This document shows, piece after piece, positions 8,032 through 14,024 of a stretch of 14,024 bases of DNA. Source of the DNA: Pseudomonadota bacterium (GTDB taxonomy: Bacteria > Desulfobacterota > Syntrophia > Syntrophales > UBA5619); contig JAHJXP010000218.1 of the NCBI GenBank assembly GCA_018827585.1, positions 1-14,024 of the forward strand, in the 5' to 3' direction. The first letter of the stretch is position 1, and every line of letters starts with the position of its first letter. Under the pieces are notes generated by a model. It was not told where the DNA came from. It made no database searches and was given only the letters and a program-made list of their open reading frames with translations. The translations under genes and the position numbers were made by a program.

Positions 8032-8854
8032 AGGCAGCTCCGTGACGACCGGAGAGATTCTCGACAACCGTATGGTGGCCCGCGACCATTTCCTGATGCG
8101 GGTCTTCCTCCCGCTCTCCTTTGCCAGACCCCTTCCAGGTCAGTTCGTCATGGTCCGGGACTGTCGGCTAAGTGGGCCGCTCTTGGCCCGCCCCCTGAGC
8201 GTCTTCGGATTTCAACGGCGCCCGGATCACTCCGTGATGGAGCTGCTGTACCGCGTTGCCGGCCGGGGGACGTCTCTCTTTTCCCGGATGAAGCCGGGGG
8301 AGGGGCTTTGCGTTCTCGGGCCCCTCGGCAGGGGCTTTTCGATCCATGCGGATGTCAAACGGATCGTCGTCGTGGCGGGCGGCGTCGGCATCGCCCCGTT
8401 GAGCTTTCTTGTCGATGAGGGTTACCGGCAGTCCCCCTCTTTGGAAAAGAGGGAGCTGCGGGTCTATCTTGGGGCGGGGACGGAGGAGCTTCTCACCTGC
8501 CGCGAGCGATTGAGCGGAGTCTGCGACCTCAGGATCTGCACCGACGATGGAAGCCTCGGATACCGGGGCCCCGTCACCGGCCTGCTCGGCGAGGAACTCC
8601 ACGAGTTCGCGGCCGAAGACACGGCCATCTACGCCTGCGGGCCGACGGCGATGATCCGTGAACTCGGCAGGCTCCTCCGGAATTCGCCCCTCCGCTGCGA
8701 GGTCTCGCTCGAAGAGCGGATGGCCTGCGGCGTCGGGGCTTGCCTGGGGTGCGCAGTCGCCGTGCAAAACGCCGCAGGCCGAAGGGAATACCGGCGGGTC
8801 TGCCACGACGGGCCGGTATTCGATCTCCGGGAGATGATCTTCAACGGGAGTTAG
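8024..8854 (+). CDS. pyrK: PyrK, dihydroorotate dehydrogenase B electron-transfer subunit
   Basis: FAD and [2Fe-2S] subunit of class 1B dihydroorotate dehydrogenase; it passes electrons from PyrD to NAD+ during UMP synthesis. The 276 residues carry the FAD-binding RPLSV (56-60), the nucleotide-binding loop GGVGIAPL (119-126), the ACGPTAM segment (204-210) and the iron-sulfur ligands Cys235, Cys240, Cys243 and Cys260 (CGVGACLGC and VCHDGPVF). All elements are intact. The ATG at 8024 has a strong GGAGG site 6 nt upstream and overlaps the end of rimI by 8 bp. pyrD starts 5 bp after the stop. Adjacency to pyrD settles the identity over other ferredoxin-reductase-like proteins. Confidence 0.96.
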   Translation: MPEGSSVTTGEILDNRMVARDHFLMRVFLPLSFARPLPGQFVMVRDCRLSGPLLARPLSVFGFQRRPDHSVMELLYRVAGRGTSLFSRMKPGEGLCVLGPLGRGFSIHADVKRIVVVAGGVGIAPLSFLVDEGYRQSPSLEKRELRVYLGAGTEELLTCRERLSGVCDLRICTDDGSLGYRGPVTGLLGEELHEFAAEDTAIYACGPTAMIRELGRLLRNSPLRCEVSLEERMACGVGACLGCAVAVQNAAGRREYRRVCHDGPVFDLREMIFNGS

Positions 8855-8859
8855 TGGGA

Positions 8860-9822
8860 ATGATTATGAAAAAGGAGACGCCCGGACAAAACCCGCCGGA
8901 TCTGACGGTCGCCATCGGCGGGCTTGTCCTGAAGAACCCCGTCATGACCGCTTCCGGGACTTTCGGATACGGCGAGGAATATGTCCCATACTGCGATCTG
9001 AACCGCCTGGGGGCCGTGGTGGTCAAGGGTCTCTCCCTCGAACCGAGGCTGGGCAACCCGCCCCCGCGGATCATCGAAACCCCCTCCGGAATGCTAAACG
9101 CCGTGGGTCTTCAGAACGTCGGCGTCCGCGCCTTTCTCTCCGAAAAACTCCCCTTCCTGAGGCGGTACGATGTAGCGGTGATCGCCAACATCTTCGGCGA
9201 GACGGTTGACCAATACCGGCGCGTCGCCCATATTCTGAGCGGCGCCGCCGGGATCCACGCGCTCGAGCTCAATATCTCCTGCCCCAACGTTAAAAAGGGA
9301 GGCGTCGCCTTCGGCGCCCGCCCCGAAGCCGCCGCCGAGGTCACCGCGAATGTCCGCGCGGAAACGGATCTCCCCCTGATCGTCAAGCTGACGCCGAACG
9401 TGGCCGACATCGCCGAAATAGCCCTCGCGGTGGAAGAGGCCGGCGCCGATGGCGTCTCGCTGATCAACACCCTGACGGGGATGTCGGTGGACATCGAGAA
9501 ACGGATCCCCCACCTTGCCAACGTCACAGGCGGCCTCTCGGGCCCGGCCATCAAACCGGTCGCCCTGAGGATGGTCTGGCAGGTCGTCCATGCGGTCAAA
9601 ATCCCGGTCATCGGGATCGGCGGCATCATGACCGCCGCAGACGCCCTCGAGTTTCTCATCGCGGGGGCAAGGGCCATCCAGGTCGGCACCGCCAATTTCG
9701 TCCGTCCCTCCGCCACCATGGAGATCATCGACGGCATTTCTGATTATCTGACCCGCCACGGGCTTGGAAGCATCGACAAGCTGATCGGATCCCTCAACAC
9801 GAATCCCTCGAACGGAGATTGA
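8860..9822 (+). CDS. pyrD: PyrD, dihydroorotate dehydrogenase B catalytic subunit
   Basis: FMN-dependent oxidation of dihydroorotate to orotate, the fourth step of de novo pyrimidine synthesis, acting with PyrK in the cytoplasm. The 320-residue TIM-barrel protein has NPVMTASGTFGYG (~26-38), the catalytic cysteine in LNISCPN (Cys141, diagnostic of class 1B; class 2 enzymes use Ser), the IVKLTPN strand (~174-180), and the phosphate-binding IPVIGIGGIMTAADALEFL and GARAIQVGTANF segments. ATG 8860 has GGGAG 9 nt upstream. A second in-frame ATG at 8866 with GGGA 6 nt upstream is equally possible. Longer frames reaching back to 8740 overlap pyrK and are not real. It is the last gene of the PTS-rimI-pyrKD run. 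Confidence 0.96.
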   Translation: MIMKKETPGQNPPDLTVAIGGLVLKNPVMTASGTFGYGEEYVPYCDLNRLGAVVVKGLSLEPRLGNPPPRIIETPSGMLNAVGLQNVGVRAFLSEKLPFLRRYDVAVIANIFGETVDQYRRVAHILSGAAGIHALELNISCPNVKKGGVAFGARPEAAAEVTANVRAETDLPLIVKLTPNVADIAEIALAVEEAGADGVSLINTLTGMSVDIEKRIPHLANVTGGLSGPAIKPVALRMVWQVVHAVKIPVIGIGGIMTAADALEFLIAGARAIQVGTANFVRPSATMEIIDGISDYLTRHGLGSIDKLIGSLNTNPSNGD

Positions 9823-9839
9823 CGAACCCTCAAAAAGTC

Positions 9840-9884
9840 CATTTCCCCTCCCTTGACGGGAGGGGATTAAGGGGAGGGTGATTT
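9840..9884. repeat. palindromic repeat, single-hairpin copy after pyrD
   Basis: CCCCTCCC (9845-9852) and GGGAGGGG (9858-9865) form a perfect 8-bp stem with loop TTGAC. A G-rich tail GGGGAGGGTGATTT ends at 9884. It matches, in opposite orientation, the second hairpin and tail of the block at 6719-6788. It lies between the convergent pyrD and the RNase Z-like gene, where the hairpin could help end transcription, though no clear T-run follows it. Confidence 0.75.
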
Positions 9885-9917
9885 GTGACTTCTTACGAGG
9901 GGGCGTCAAGATTGATA

Positions 9918-10922
9918 TCAAACAACGCCAAGAAAAGCATCCGTCGCCTCCTGATGAAGGAGATCTCCCCTGCCCTTGTATTTCGGGGAGAAATGGAACA
10001 GCACGATGCGCTTTGCCCCCGCCTTTCTTGCCAGGGCGCCTGCCTGCTTCGCCGTCAGATGGCACTTGCGCGCGGCGGTAGCGACGTCTTGATGAAGAAA
10101 AGGGGCCTCGATGAACATCACCTCCGAGCCGGCGCCCAGCTCGACGATCCGGCGGGCGTTCTCTTCGTTGTAGATGGCGTCAGTGACGTATGATATACGC
10201 TGCCCCGGTGTGATCTTCACGGCCTTTTCCCTCAGGACGCCGAGCGGCACAATTTTTTCTTCCCGCCGGCCGTCGGCGTCACGCCACCACGCCCGAACGG
10301 GCAAACTGTCCGGCCGCTCCTTCACAATATGATCCTTGAGCTCCTGCAGCCAAGCCCCAGTAGAAAGCCCCATTTCCCGCAGCACATTCTTCTTGATATT
10401 GACCCGGGTGTTTTCTCTAAAACTAAAAGCCAGGCAGGGCGTGCCGTGATCGAGGTACACCGCCCGCACGGAAAAGAAATCCCCCTGAACGAGCGTGCCG
10501 TCGCAAGCCGTCCGTATTTCGTCCTCCGGCCGGAAGGCGTTACGGCAGCGGTAGCGTCTGCTGATTTTATGTTCCGGATGCACCTCCGTCACGAGCAGTT
10601 CGAAGTCATTGGTGTAATTGGCGACCAGGTTCCAGGTGTAGGAGCGGAGCTTGTCCTCGACGTTTTGCAGGAAATTGGGCGGTCCGTAAAGCCGGGTGCG
10701 CCGATCCCTGCCCAGGGAAAGCCGCAGCAGGTGATCGAAGCCGATGAAATGGTCCATGTGCGTATGGGAGACGAAAATATAGTCGATCTTCAAGAGCTTG
10801 CGCGGCGGCAGCAGGCTGACGTCGCCCAGATCGAAAAGGAAGGCATCCCGCCGGTACTTGAAATCGACGTACACGCCGGGATCGCCGAATGGATCATTGA
10901 TCAGAGAGGCGCTGTGAATCAT
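9918..10922 (-). CDS. RNase Z-like MBL-fold metal-dependent hydrolase
   Basis: Metallo-beta-lactamase fold protein of the ribonuclease Z-like group (COG1234), 334 residues. Zinc ligands are visible: SHTHMDH at 52-58, then YVTDAIYNEEN, and near the end FIEAPF, CHLTAKQAGALARKAGAKR and LFHFSPKY. The last two segments resemble the RNase Z pattern HxTxxQAxxxA...LxHFSxRY. RNase Z matures tRNA 3' ends, but this variant has a long central insert and diverged motifs, so a different phosphodiester substrate is possible. ATG 10922, preceded by GGGGAAAAG, is chosen because MIHSASLINDPFGDPGVYV starts the conserved region. An upstream in-frame ATG at 10988 would add 22 residues with no family resemblance. 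It is convergent with pyrD and divergent from the second MBL gene. Confidence 0.82.
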   Translation of the reverse strand: MIHSASLINDPFGDPGVYVDFKYRRDAFLFDLGDVSLLPPRKLLKIDYIFVSHTHMDHFIGFDHLLRLSLGRDRRTRLYGPPNFLQNVEDKLRSYTWNLVANYTNDFELLVTEVHPEHKISRRYRCRNAFRPEDEIRTACDGTLVQGDFFSVRAVYLDHGTPCLAFSFRENTRVNIKKNVLREMGLSTGAWLQELKDHIVKERPDSLPVRAWWRDADGRREEKIVPLGVLREKAVKITPGQRISYVTDAIYNEENARRIVELGAGSEVMFIEAPFLHQDVATAARKCHLTAKQAGALARKAGAKRIVLFHFSPKYKGRGDLLHQEATDAFLGVV

Positions 10923-11345
10923 CTTTTCCCCAATTGAGTCCAGAATGAAAAAACAGGCAAGACCGACCGTTTCCTGTATAGCACACATTCGCCTTATTTC
11001 AAGGCAGTTGCCACTATTTACGAGCTCCCTTTTCCTTATATGAAGCGAAACGGCGCGGCACCGCTTGCCTGGGAGCCAATTCTCCCGTCCGATGGGGACA
11101 TAGATTTTGGTTCATCAAGCTTTTCCATGCCTGCGTGAAATGTATTTCTTCCTGCTATACGTCACAATGTCTTCCTCAATGATTGACGGATTTCGAGAAC
11201 CATGCGAGAGTACAAATAGTAATGCTTGAAACAATGAAGCACCGCGGAAACCAGGCGGTAAACAGAGAAAACAAATGTCGACCTGCGGTATCTGGAGAAA
11301 CCGATCTACTCAACTCCAATATCCAATCAGAAATAGGAGTTAATG
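10923..11345. other. divergent intergenic region, no gene supported
   Basis: These 423 bp separate two divergent MBL-fold genes and should hold both promoters. I see no convincing -35/-10 pair; TTGACG at 11183 lacks a suitable -10. A small hairpin GGGAG-CCAATT-CTCCC lies at 11071-11086 without a T-run. A 67-codon frame at 11183-11386 overlaps the downstream gene start and has no ribosome site. The block is clearly less GC-rich than the genes on its left. Confidence 0.6.
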
Positions 11346-12299
11346 ATGAACTTTGCGGATGGAATAACTATTACCACACTGGTTGAGAATTATATCGACA
11401 TACTCATTCCAAACACAGAGCGGATCAAGAGGCCGGGACTCGCGTTCCACTTTGACCCGCGGAACAAGCCGATCCAGGCGGAGAACGGGATTTCCATGCT
11501 GGTCGATATTTCCTTCGCCGGTCAAAATTACCGGATCCTTTTTGACGCCGGATTGAGTGATTCGGTGATTCTCCACAACATGTCAGCCCTGAAGATATCC
11601 CCGGATATCATTGACCACGCAGTCATCAGTCATGGACACCCTGACCATTACGGCGGACTGCTGGCTGTGTTAAAGGCCCGGAGTGTTCCGCTTCCCGTCA
11701 TCATCCATCCCAATGCCTTTCTGACCCGGTATGTGGTTGCCGGAAACGGCTGGGTGATACCTTATTACAATCAATCACTGCGCAAAGAGGAACTGGAAGC
11801 TGCAGGAGGGAGGCTGGTGCTGGCAGCCAATCCCGTACAGATGGGGCCGGCCGCTTTCACCACGGGCGAAATTCCACTCAAGACACCTTTTGAACCCCCC
11901 GGACCGCCCTCGGGAACCCCGTCCAGCCTCAGATGCCTTAAAAATGGAAAGTTCGAAGAAGATGAAACCGCCGATGATCTCGCCCTGATTGTCTGTCTGA
12001 AAGACAAAGGGCTGGTCGTCGTCGCTGGGTGCGCCCATGCCGGAATCATCAATACGATACGCCAGGCCCAGGCGGTCACTGGTGTAGAGAAAGTACATGC
12101 TATCTTTGGCGGTTTTCACCTGGGATTTCCGGGAATTCCCGAAGAGAAATCGGACAAGACGATCAAGGAGTTGAAACGTCTGAGGCCCGCTATTGTATCG
12201 CCCATGCACTGCAGCGGCTTCAAGACGCTGGTTGCAGTGGCCAGGGAGATGCCTGAAGCCTTCTTGCTCAACACAGCCGGTGCGCAAATTACGCTTTAA
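11346..12299 (+). CDS. MBL-fold metallo-hydrolase, COG1237 type
   Basis: Metallo-beta-lactamase fold protein of the group often labelled 7,8-dihydropterin-6-methyl-4-(beta-D-ribofuranosyl)-aminobenzene-5'-phosphate synthase-like (COG1237). The 317 residues show NGISMLVDISFAGQNYRILFDAGL (~47-70), the metal motif SHGHPDH at 95-101, VVAGCAHAGIINTI with a second His, HAIFGGFHLG, and a C-terminal IVSPMHCSGF. The order and spacing fit the family and the metal site looks complete. The physiological substrate is uncertain in most members, and the methanopterin-related name should not be taken literally here. AGGAG at 11335-11339 is 6 nt before ATG 11346 and only 3 nt before ATG 11343, so 11346 is preferred. 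It appears to be a single-gene unit, divergent from the RNase Z-like gene and followed by a terminator-like hairpin. Confidence 0.85.
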   Translation: MNFADGITITTLVENYIDILIPNTERIKRPGLAFHFDPRNKPIQAENGISMLVDISFAGQNYRILFDAGLSDSVILHNMSALKISPDIIDHAVISHGHPDHYGGLLAVLKARSVPLPVIIHPNAFLTRYVVAGNGWVIPYYNQSLRKEELEAAGGRLVLAANPVQMGPAAFTTGEIPLKTPFEPPGPPSGTPSSLRCLKNGKFEEDETADDLALIVCLKDKGLVVVAGCAHAGIINTIRQAQAVTGVEKVHAIFGGFHLGFPGIPEEKSDKTIKELKRLRPAIVSPMHCSGFKTLVAVAREMPEAFLLNTAGAQITL

Positions 12300-12327
12300 A
12301 TGTACATAAAGCTGATTAATGAACCAT

Positions 12328-12356
12328 CCCCGCCGCAAGCAGCGGGGTATTAATTT
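12328..12356 (+). terminator. terminator-like hairpin after the COG1237 gene
   Basis: CCCCGC (12328-12333) pairs with GCGGGG (12342-12347) around an 8-nt loop, followed by the T/A-rich TATTAATTT. It starts 28 bp after the gene's stop. The stem is short and the T-tract broken, so it is a plausible but not ideal intrinsic terminator. Similar CCCCGC...GCGGGG hairpins also occur as dispersed repeats in some genomes. Confidence 0.5.
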
Positions 12357-12420
12357 GAGGGTTCCGTGGTCCGACTCGCAGTAAGCTGGGAGAATACAAC
12401 CCGAAGCGATTTAATTATTC

Positions 12421-12754
12421 GAGCCTGTTCAATAATTCAGTTTTTTAACCATGAAAACCGACTATATCATGTGATGTTTACTGTTCAATACTGGTGTTCA
12501 ATATTGAGAAAAAGCTCAAACATACTGAAATAGAAATGGAATTTCAAAATATCCCTTATTTTCTCAGAGCGGCAAATGCTGATTTCTTGGGTTAACCTAC
12601 CCCTGGAGTCGCTCAATTTTTGGGTTATCTTTTTTCAAAACATTGAGCTTCTGCAGGGCGACCCTCCGGAAATGCAATAAAATTGGGTTAACTTCAATTT
12701 TTCACGTTTGTAAATATCTATATTCATTATCATTTATTAGTATTGAACAGGCTC
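12421..12754. mobile_element. 334-bp MITE-like element with perfect inverted ends and TATTC duplication
   Basis: Left end GAGCCTGTTCAATA (12421-12434) is the exact reverse complement of the right end TATTGAACAGGCTC (12741-12754). The five bases outside each end are both TATTC (12416-12420 and 12755-12759), as expected of a target-site duplication. The interior is AT-rich (about one third G+C over 12481-12540) and encodes no transposase; in-frame stops break every frame of useful length. Internal features include three direct copies of TGTTCAATA, a TCAATATTGA palindrome, GCTCAAT/ATTGAGC and AAAATTG/CAATTTT inverted pairs, and three TGGGTTA motifs. It is best read as a non-autonomous element mobilised by a transposase elsewhere, or an internally deleted insertion sequence. 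The family is not identified. The right end lies 24 bp before the next gene's ATG. Confidence 0.8.
12426..12503 (+). repeat. TGTTCAATA direct repeats in the element's left end
   Basis: The 9-mer TGTTCAATA occurs at 12426-12434 (part of the terminal repeat), 12482-12490 and 12495-12503, and inverted at 12741-12749. The second and third copies are 13 bp apart start to start. Repeating the terminal sequence inside the left end would fit multiple transposase-binding sites. Confidence 0.7.
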
Positions 12755-12778
12755 TATTCCATGAAAGGAGAGGCAAAA

Positions 12779-13420
12779 ATGGATCCCAAAACAACGGCAG
12801 TGGTTCTAATCGAGTATCAAAATGATTTCACCACCGAGGGTGGGACGCTCCATGGAGCGGTCAAGGGCGTGATGGAAAGCAACAATATGCTCGCCAATAC
12901 GGTCGAACTGGTCGAGAAGGCGCGCAAGCTCGGGGTGGCGATCGTCTTCACCCCGATCTCCTTCACCGACGATTACCATGAACTGGCCACCCATCCCTAC
13001 GGCATCCTCAAGGGCGTGGTGGACAGCAAGTCGTTCCGCAAGGGCACTTGGGGTGCCGAGATGGTGGACGTTCTGAAGCCGCAGCAGCAGGATATCATCG
13101 TCGAGGGCAAGCGTGGCCTGTGCGGTTTTGCCAGCACCAACCTGGATTTCATCCTGCGCAGCCGGGGCATCACGACCATCGCGCTGTGCGGCTTCCTGAC
13201 CAACTGCTGCGTCGAGTCGACCATGCGCACCGCTTATGAGAAGGGCTACGACGTGGTAACGCTCAAGGACTGCACCGCCACGCTGAGCGAGGAAGAGCAG
13301 CGCCTATCGGTCGAGAAGAATTACCCGATGTTCTCGCGGGTGATGACGCACACCGAATTCCTGGAGGCGCTCGCCGGCGAACAGGTGGCGGCGGGCTCGG
13401 GCAGGGGATACAACCAATAA
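12779..13420 (+). CDS. isochorismatase-family cysteine hydrolase
   Basis: Cytoplasmic cysteine hydrolase of the isochorismatase superfamily (amidohydrolases and vinyl-ether hydrolases), 213 residues. The fold's landmarks are present: N-terminal VVLIEYQNDFTTEGG (8-22), the catalytic lysine in VEGKRGLCGF (Lys111), and the nucleophile loop CGFLTNCCVESTMRTAYEKGYDV (from 137) with Cys144 at the usual NxC position. The first acid of the Asp-Lys-Cys triad appears as Glu12 (IEYQND) rather than the common Asp. Related proteins with Glu here may exist, so activity is not excluded. ATG 12779 is preceded by AAAGGAGAG with ~7-nt spacing. The frame continues upstream into the transposon end, but that part is not conserved. 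Its base and codon use (many GCG, AAG, CTG, GAG codons) differ from the DNA on either side, suggesting transfer. No linked pathway gene identifies a substrate. Confidence 0.88.
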   Translation: MDPKTTAVVLIEYQNDFTTEGGTLHGAVKGVMESNNMLANTVELVEKARKLGVAIVFTPISFTDDYHELATHPYGILKGVVDSKSFRKGTWGAEMVDVLKPQQQDIIVEGKRGLCGFASTNLDFILRSRGITTIALCGFLTNCCVESTMRTAYEKGYDVVTLKDCTATLSEEEQRLSVEKNYPMFSRVMTHTEFLEALAGEQVAAGSGRGYNQ

Positions 13421-13452
13421 AGCCCGGGAGAGGGCAAATCCCGGCGTGGCTT
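13420..13452. terminator. imperfect hairpin between the hydrolase and the minus-strand fragment
   Basis: CCGGGA (13424-13429) pairs with TCCCGG (13439-13444), extended by AAGC/GCTT at the base (13420-13423 and 13449-13452) with a CGTG bulge. It overlaps the hydrolase stop codon by one base. There is no T-run on the plus strand; on the minus strand the stem is followed by TTTATTGG. It may serve as a weak bidirectional terminator. Confidence 0.35.
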
Positions 13453-13677
13453 AAAATGCCACCAGCTCCTCGGCAGCTCTAATTCGTCGGCGTATTTCTG
13501 TTTCAGGAACTGCTTGGCGGCCTTATCGAGCATCAGGTAGAGCAGCAGGTCCTTGTGGGTACAGATGAAAGACAGACGGTGCGAGTCTTCCAGCACCGGC
13601 TTGAGCAGGCGGGTGCGTCGAAGTGTGGACAACTTCCTCCTGAAGTCAAGCATCCGATAATTTTGAAATACATACAT
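13451..13677 (-). pseudogene. unrecognised coding-like fragment, probably a gene remnant
   Basis: I do not recognise this protein. The minus strand from about 13625 down to 13451 reads as normal coding sequence with GC-rich third positions: a segment beginning RRTRLLKPVLEDSHRLSF and ending KQKYADELELPRSWW. The N-terminal part (from 13677) switches abruptly to AT-rich sequence and has no ribosome site. At the other end the frame runs 100 bp into the hydrolase gene and becomes its antisense shadow (to 13321). A one-step frame change would meet TAA at 13451-13453, just before the hairpin, where a real gene end would be expected. This suggests a fragment lacking its start and perhaps frameshifted near its end, acquired together with the hydrolase gene. 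It could also be an intact short gene of unknown family. Confidence 0.35.
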
Positions 13678-14024
13678 CCTTTCATCTGAAAATGACTTCT
13701 ATCGGAACCCTGAATATTCTTGGGATGCCTATATTCATGCATAACGCCTCATCAAAAAAGGCGTGCAGGTCTACCTGAATTGTGCTTAAAAAATGCCTTC
13801 TTGACGGGTGACTCGATCAAAAGGTGAGCCGATTTCTCAAAAGGGCTGCTGCTGCTCCAACTCCTTTTCCCAACCACATCCCAGCCCCTGTCGATGCATA
13901 ATATCCCTTGACAAGCAAAAACAGCCCCCCTATACTTCCGTCCATCAAAAGCAATGCCTTATTATCCTGGGAGTATGTATCCGGATCAACCCTCAGCAAG
14001 TAGAACTGCAATCACAGAACGGAG
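13678..14024. other. right-end region with no supported gene
   Basis: I see no clear gene in these 347 bp. A minus-strand frame at 13817-14011 (TTG start directly after a stop; internal ATG giving 42 codons) encodes a glycine-rich hydrophobic peptide including GSIGGLFLLVKGYYAS, with no convincing ribosome site. A small hairpin ACGCCT/AGGCGT lies at 13744-13764 with a 9-nt loop, and the dyad CAGGTCTACCTG follows at 13766-13777. Sequence style is AT-richer than the hydrolase gene. It may be decayed accessory DNA. Confidence 0.4.

Noticed and set aside
8740..8859. Longer start for PyrD
   Set aside because: The added 40 residues are an out-of-frame shadow of the PyrK C-terminus and have no PyrD resemblance.
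10923..10988. 22-residue N-terminal extension of the RNase Z-like protein (ATG at 10988)
   Set aside because: Family-like sequence starts at the 10922 methionine, which has a GGGGAAAAG ribosome site; the extension resembles nothing in the family, though it cannot be fully excluded.
11183..11386. Small 67-codon gene upstream of the COG1237 gene
   Set aside because: It overlaps the start of the well-supported gene, has no ribosome site and no recognisable sequence.
12426..12503. CRISPR-like array or replication origin iterons
   Set aside because: Only three 9-bp copies with irregular spacing, no cas, rep or dnaA-type genes nearby; terminal repeats and the duplication explain them better.
12421..12754. 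Decayed transposase inside the element
   Set aside because: A minus-strand stretch (VALQKLNVLKKDNPKIERLQG-like) reads briefly like protein, but stops interrupt it on both sides and no transposase motif is visible.
12643..12825. 60-codon frame crossing the transposon's right end into the hydrolase gene
   Set aside because: It spans the element boundary and overlaps the start of the hydrolase in another frame; composition reflects AT-rich non-coding DNA.

Overview
The window is a GC-rich bacterial chromosome segment. The gene content (RecBCD-type nuclease subunits, a mannose-family PTS next to rimI and a class 1B pyrK-pyrD pair, and an RNase Z-like hydrolase) and the codon style suggest a Desulfobacterota/Deltaproteobacteria-type genome, perhaps Syntrophia-like. 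This placement is inference from gene style, not from a marker gene.

Layout. Positions 2-5728 hold recB (its first codons lie beyond the left edge) and recD, 6 bp apart, encoding two subunits of exonuclease V; recC is not in the window. A perfect -35 hexamer overlaps the recD stop. A compact same-strand run follows: mannose-family PTS EIIA, EIIB and EIIC (5788-7508), then rimI, pyrK and pyrD (7513-9822), with gaps of 4-5 bp or an 8-bp overlap after EIIC. No EIID gene is present although rimI starts 4 bp after EIIC. The only large gap in the run, between EIIB and EIIC, is filled by a palindromic repeat. A related single-hairpin copy lies after pyrD in the opposite orientation.

Beyond pyrD, a minus-strand RNase Z-like metallo-beta-lactamase (MBL) fold gene converges on it. 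A second, distantly related MBL-fold gene (COG1237 type) is divergent from the first across 423 bp. A terminator-like hairpin follows that gene.

The right end (12416-14024) looks accessory. A 334-bp AT-rich non-coding element has perfect 14-bp terminal inverted repeats and a 5-bp TATTC duplication on both flanks, so it reads as a MITE or other non-autonomous transposable element. It sits immediately upstream of an isochorismatase-family hydrolase gene. That gene and a coding-like minus-strand fragment after it have base and codon use unlike the flanking DNA. The last ~350 bp hold no gene I can support.

I found no tRNA, rRNA, CRISPR array or recognisable new defence system. The best-supported novel observation is the transposable element at 12421-12754. 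Next is the covarying palindromic repeat family, with possible hairpin-rich insertions in recB and recD.
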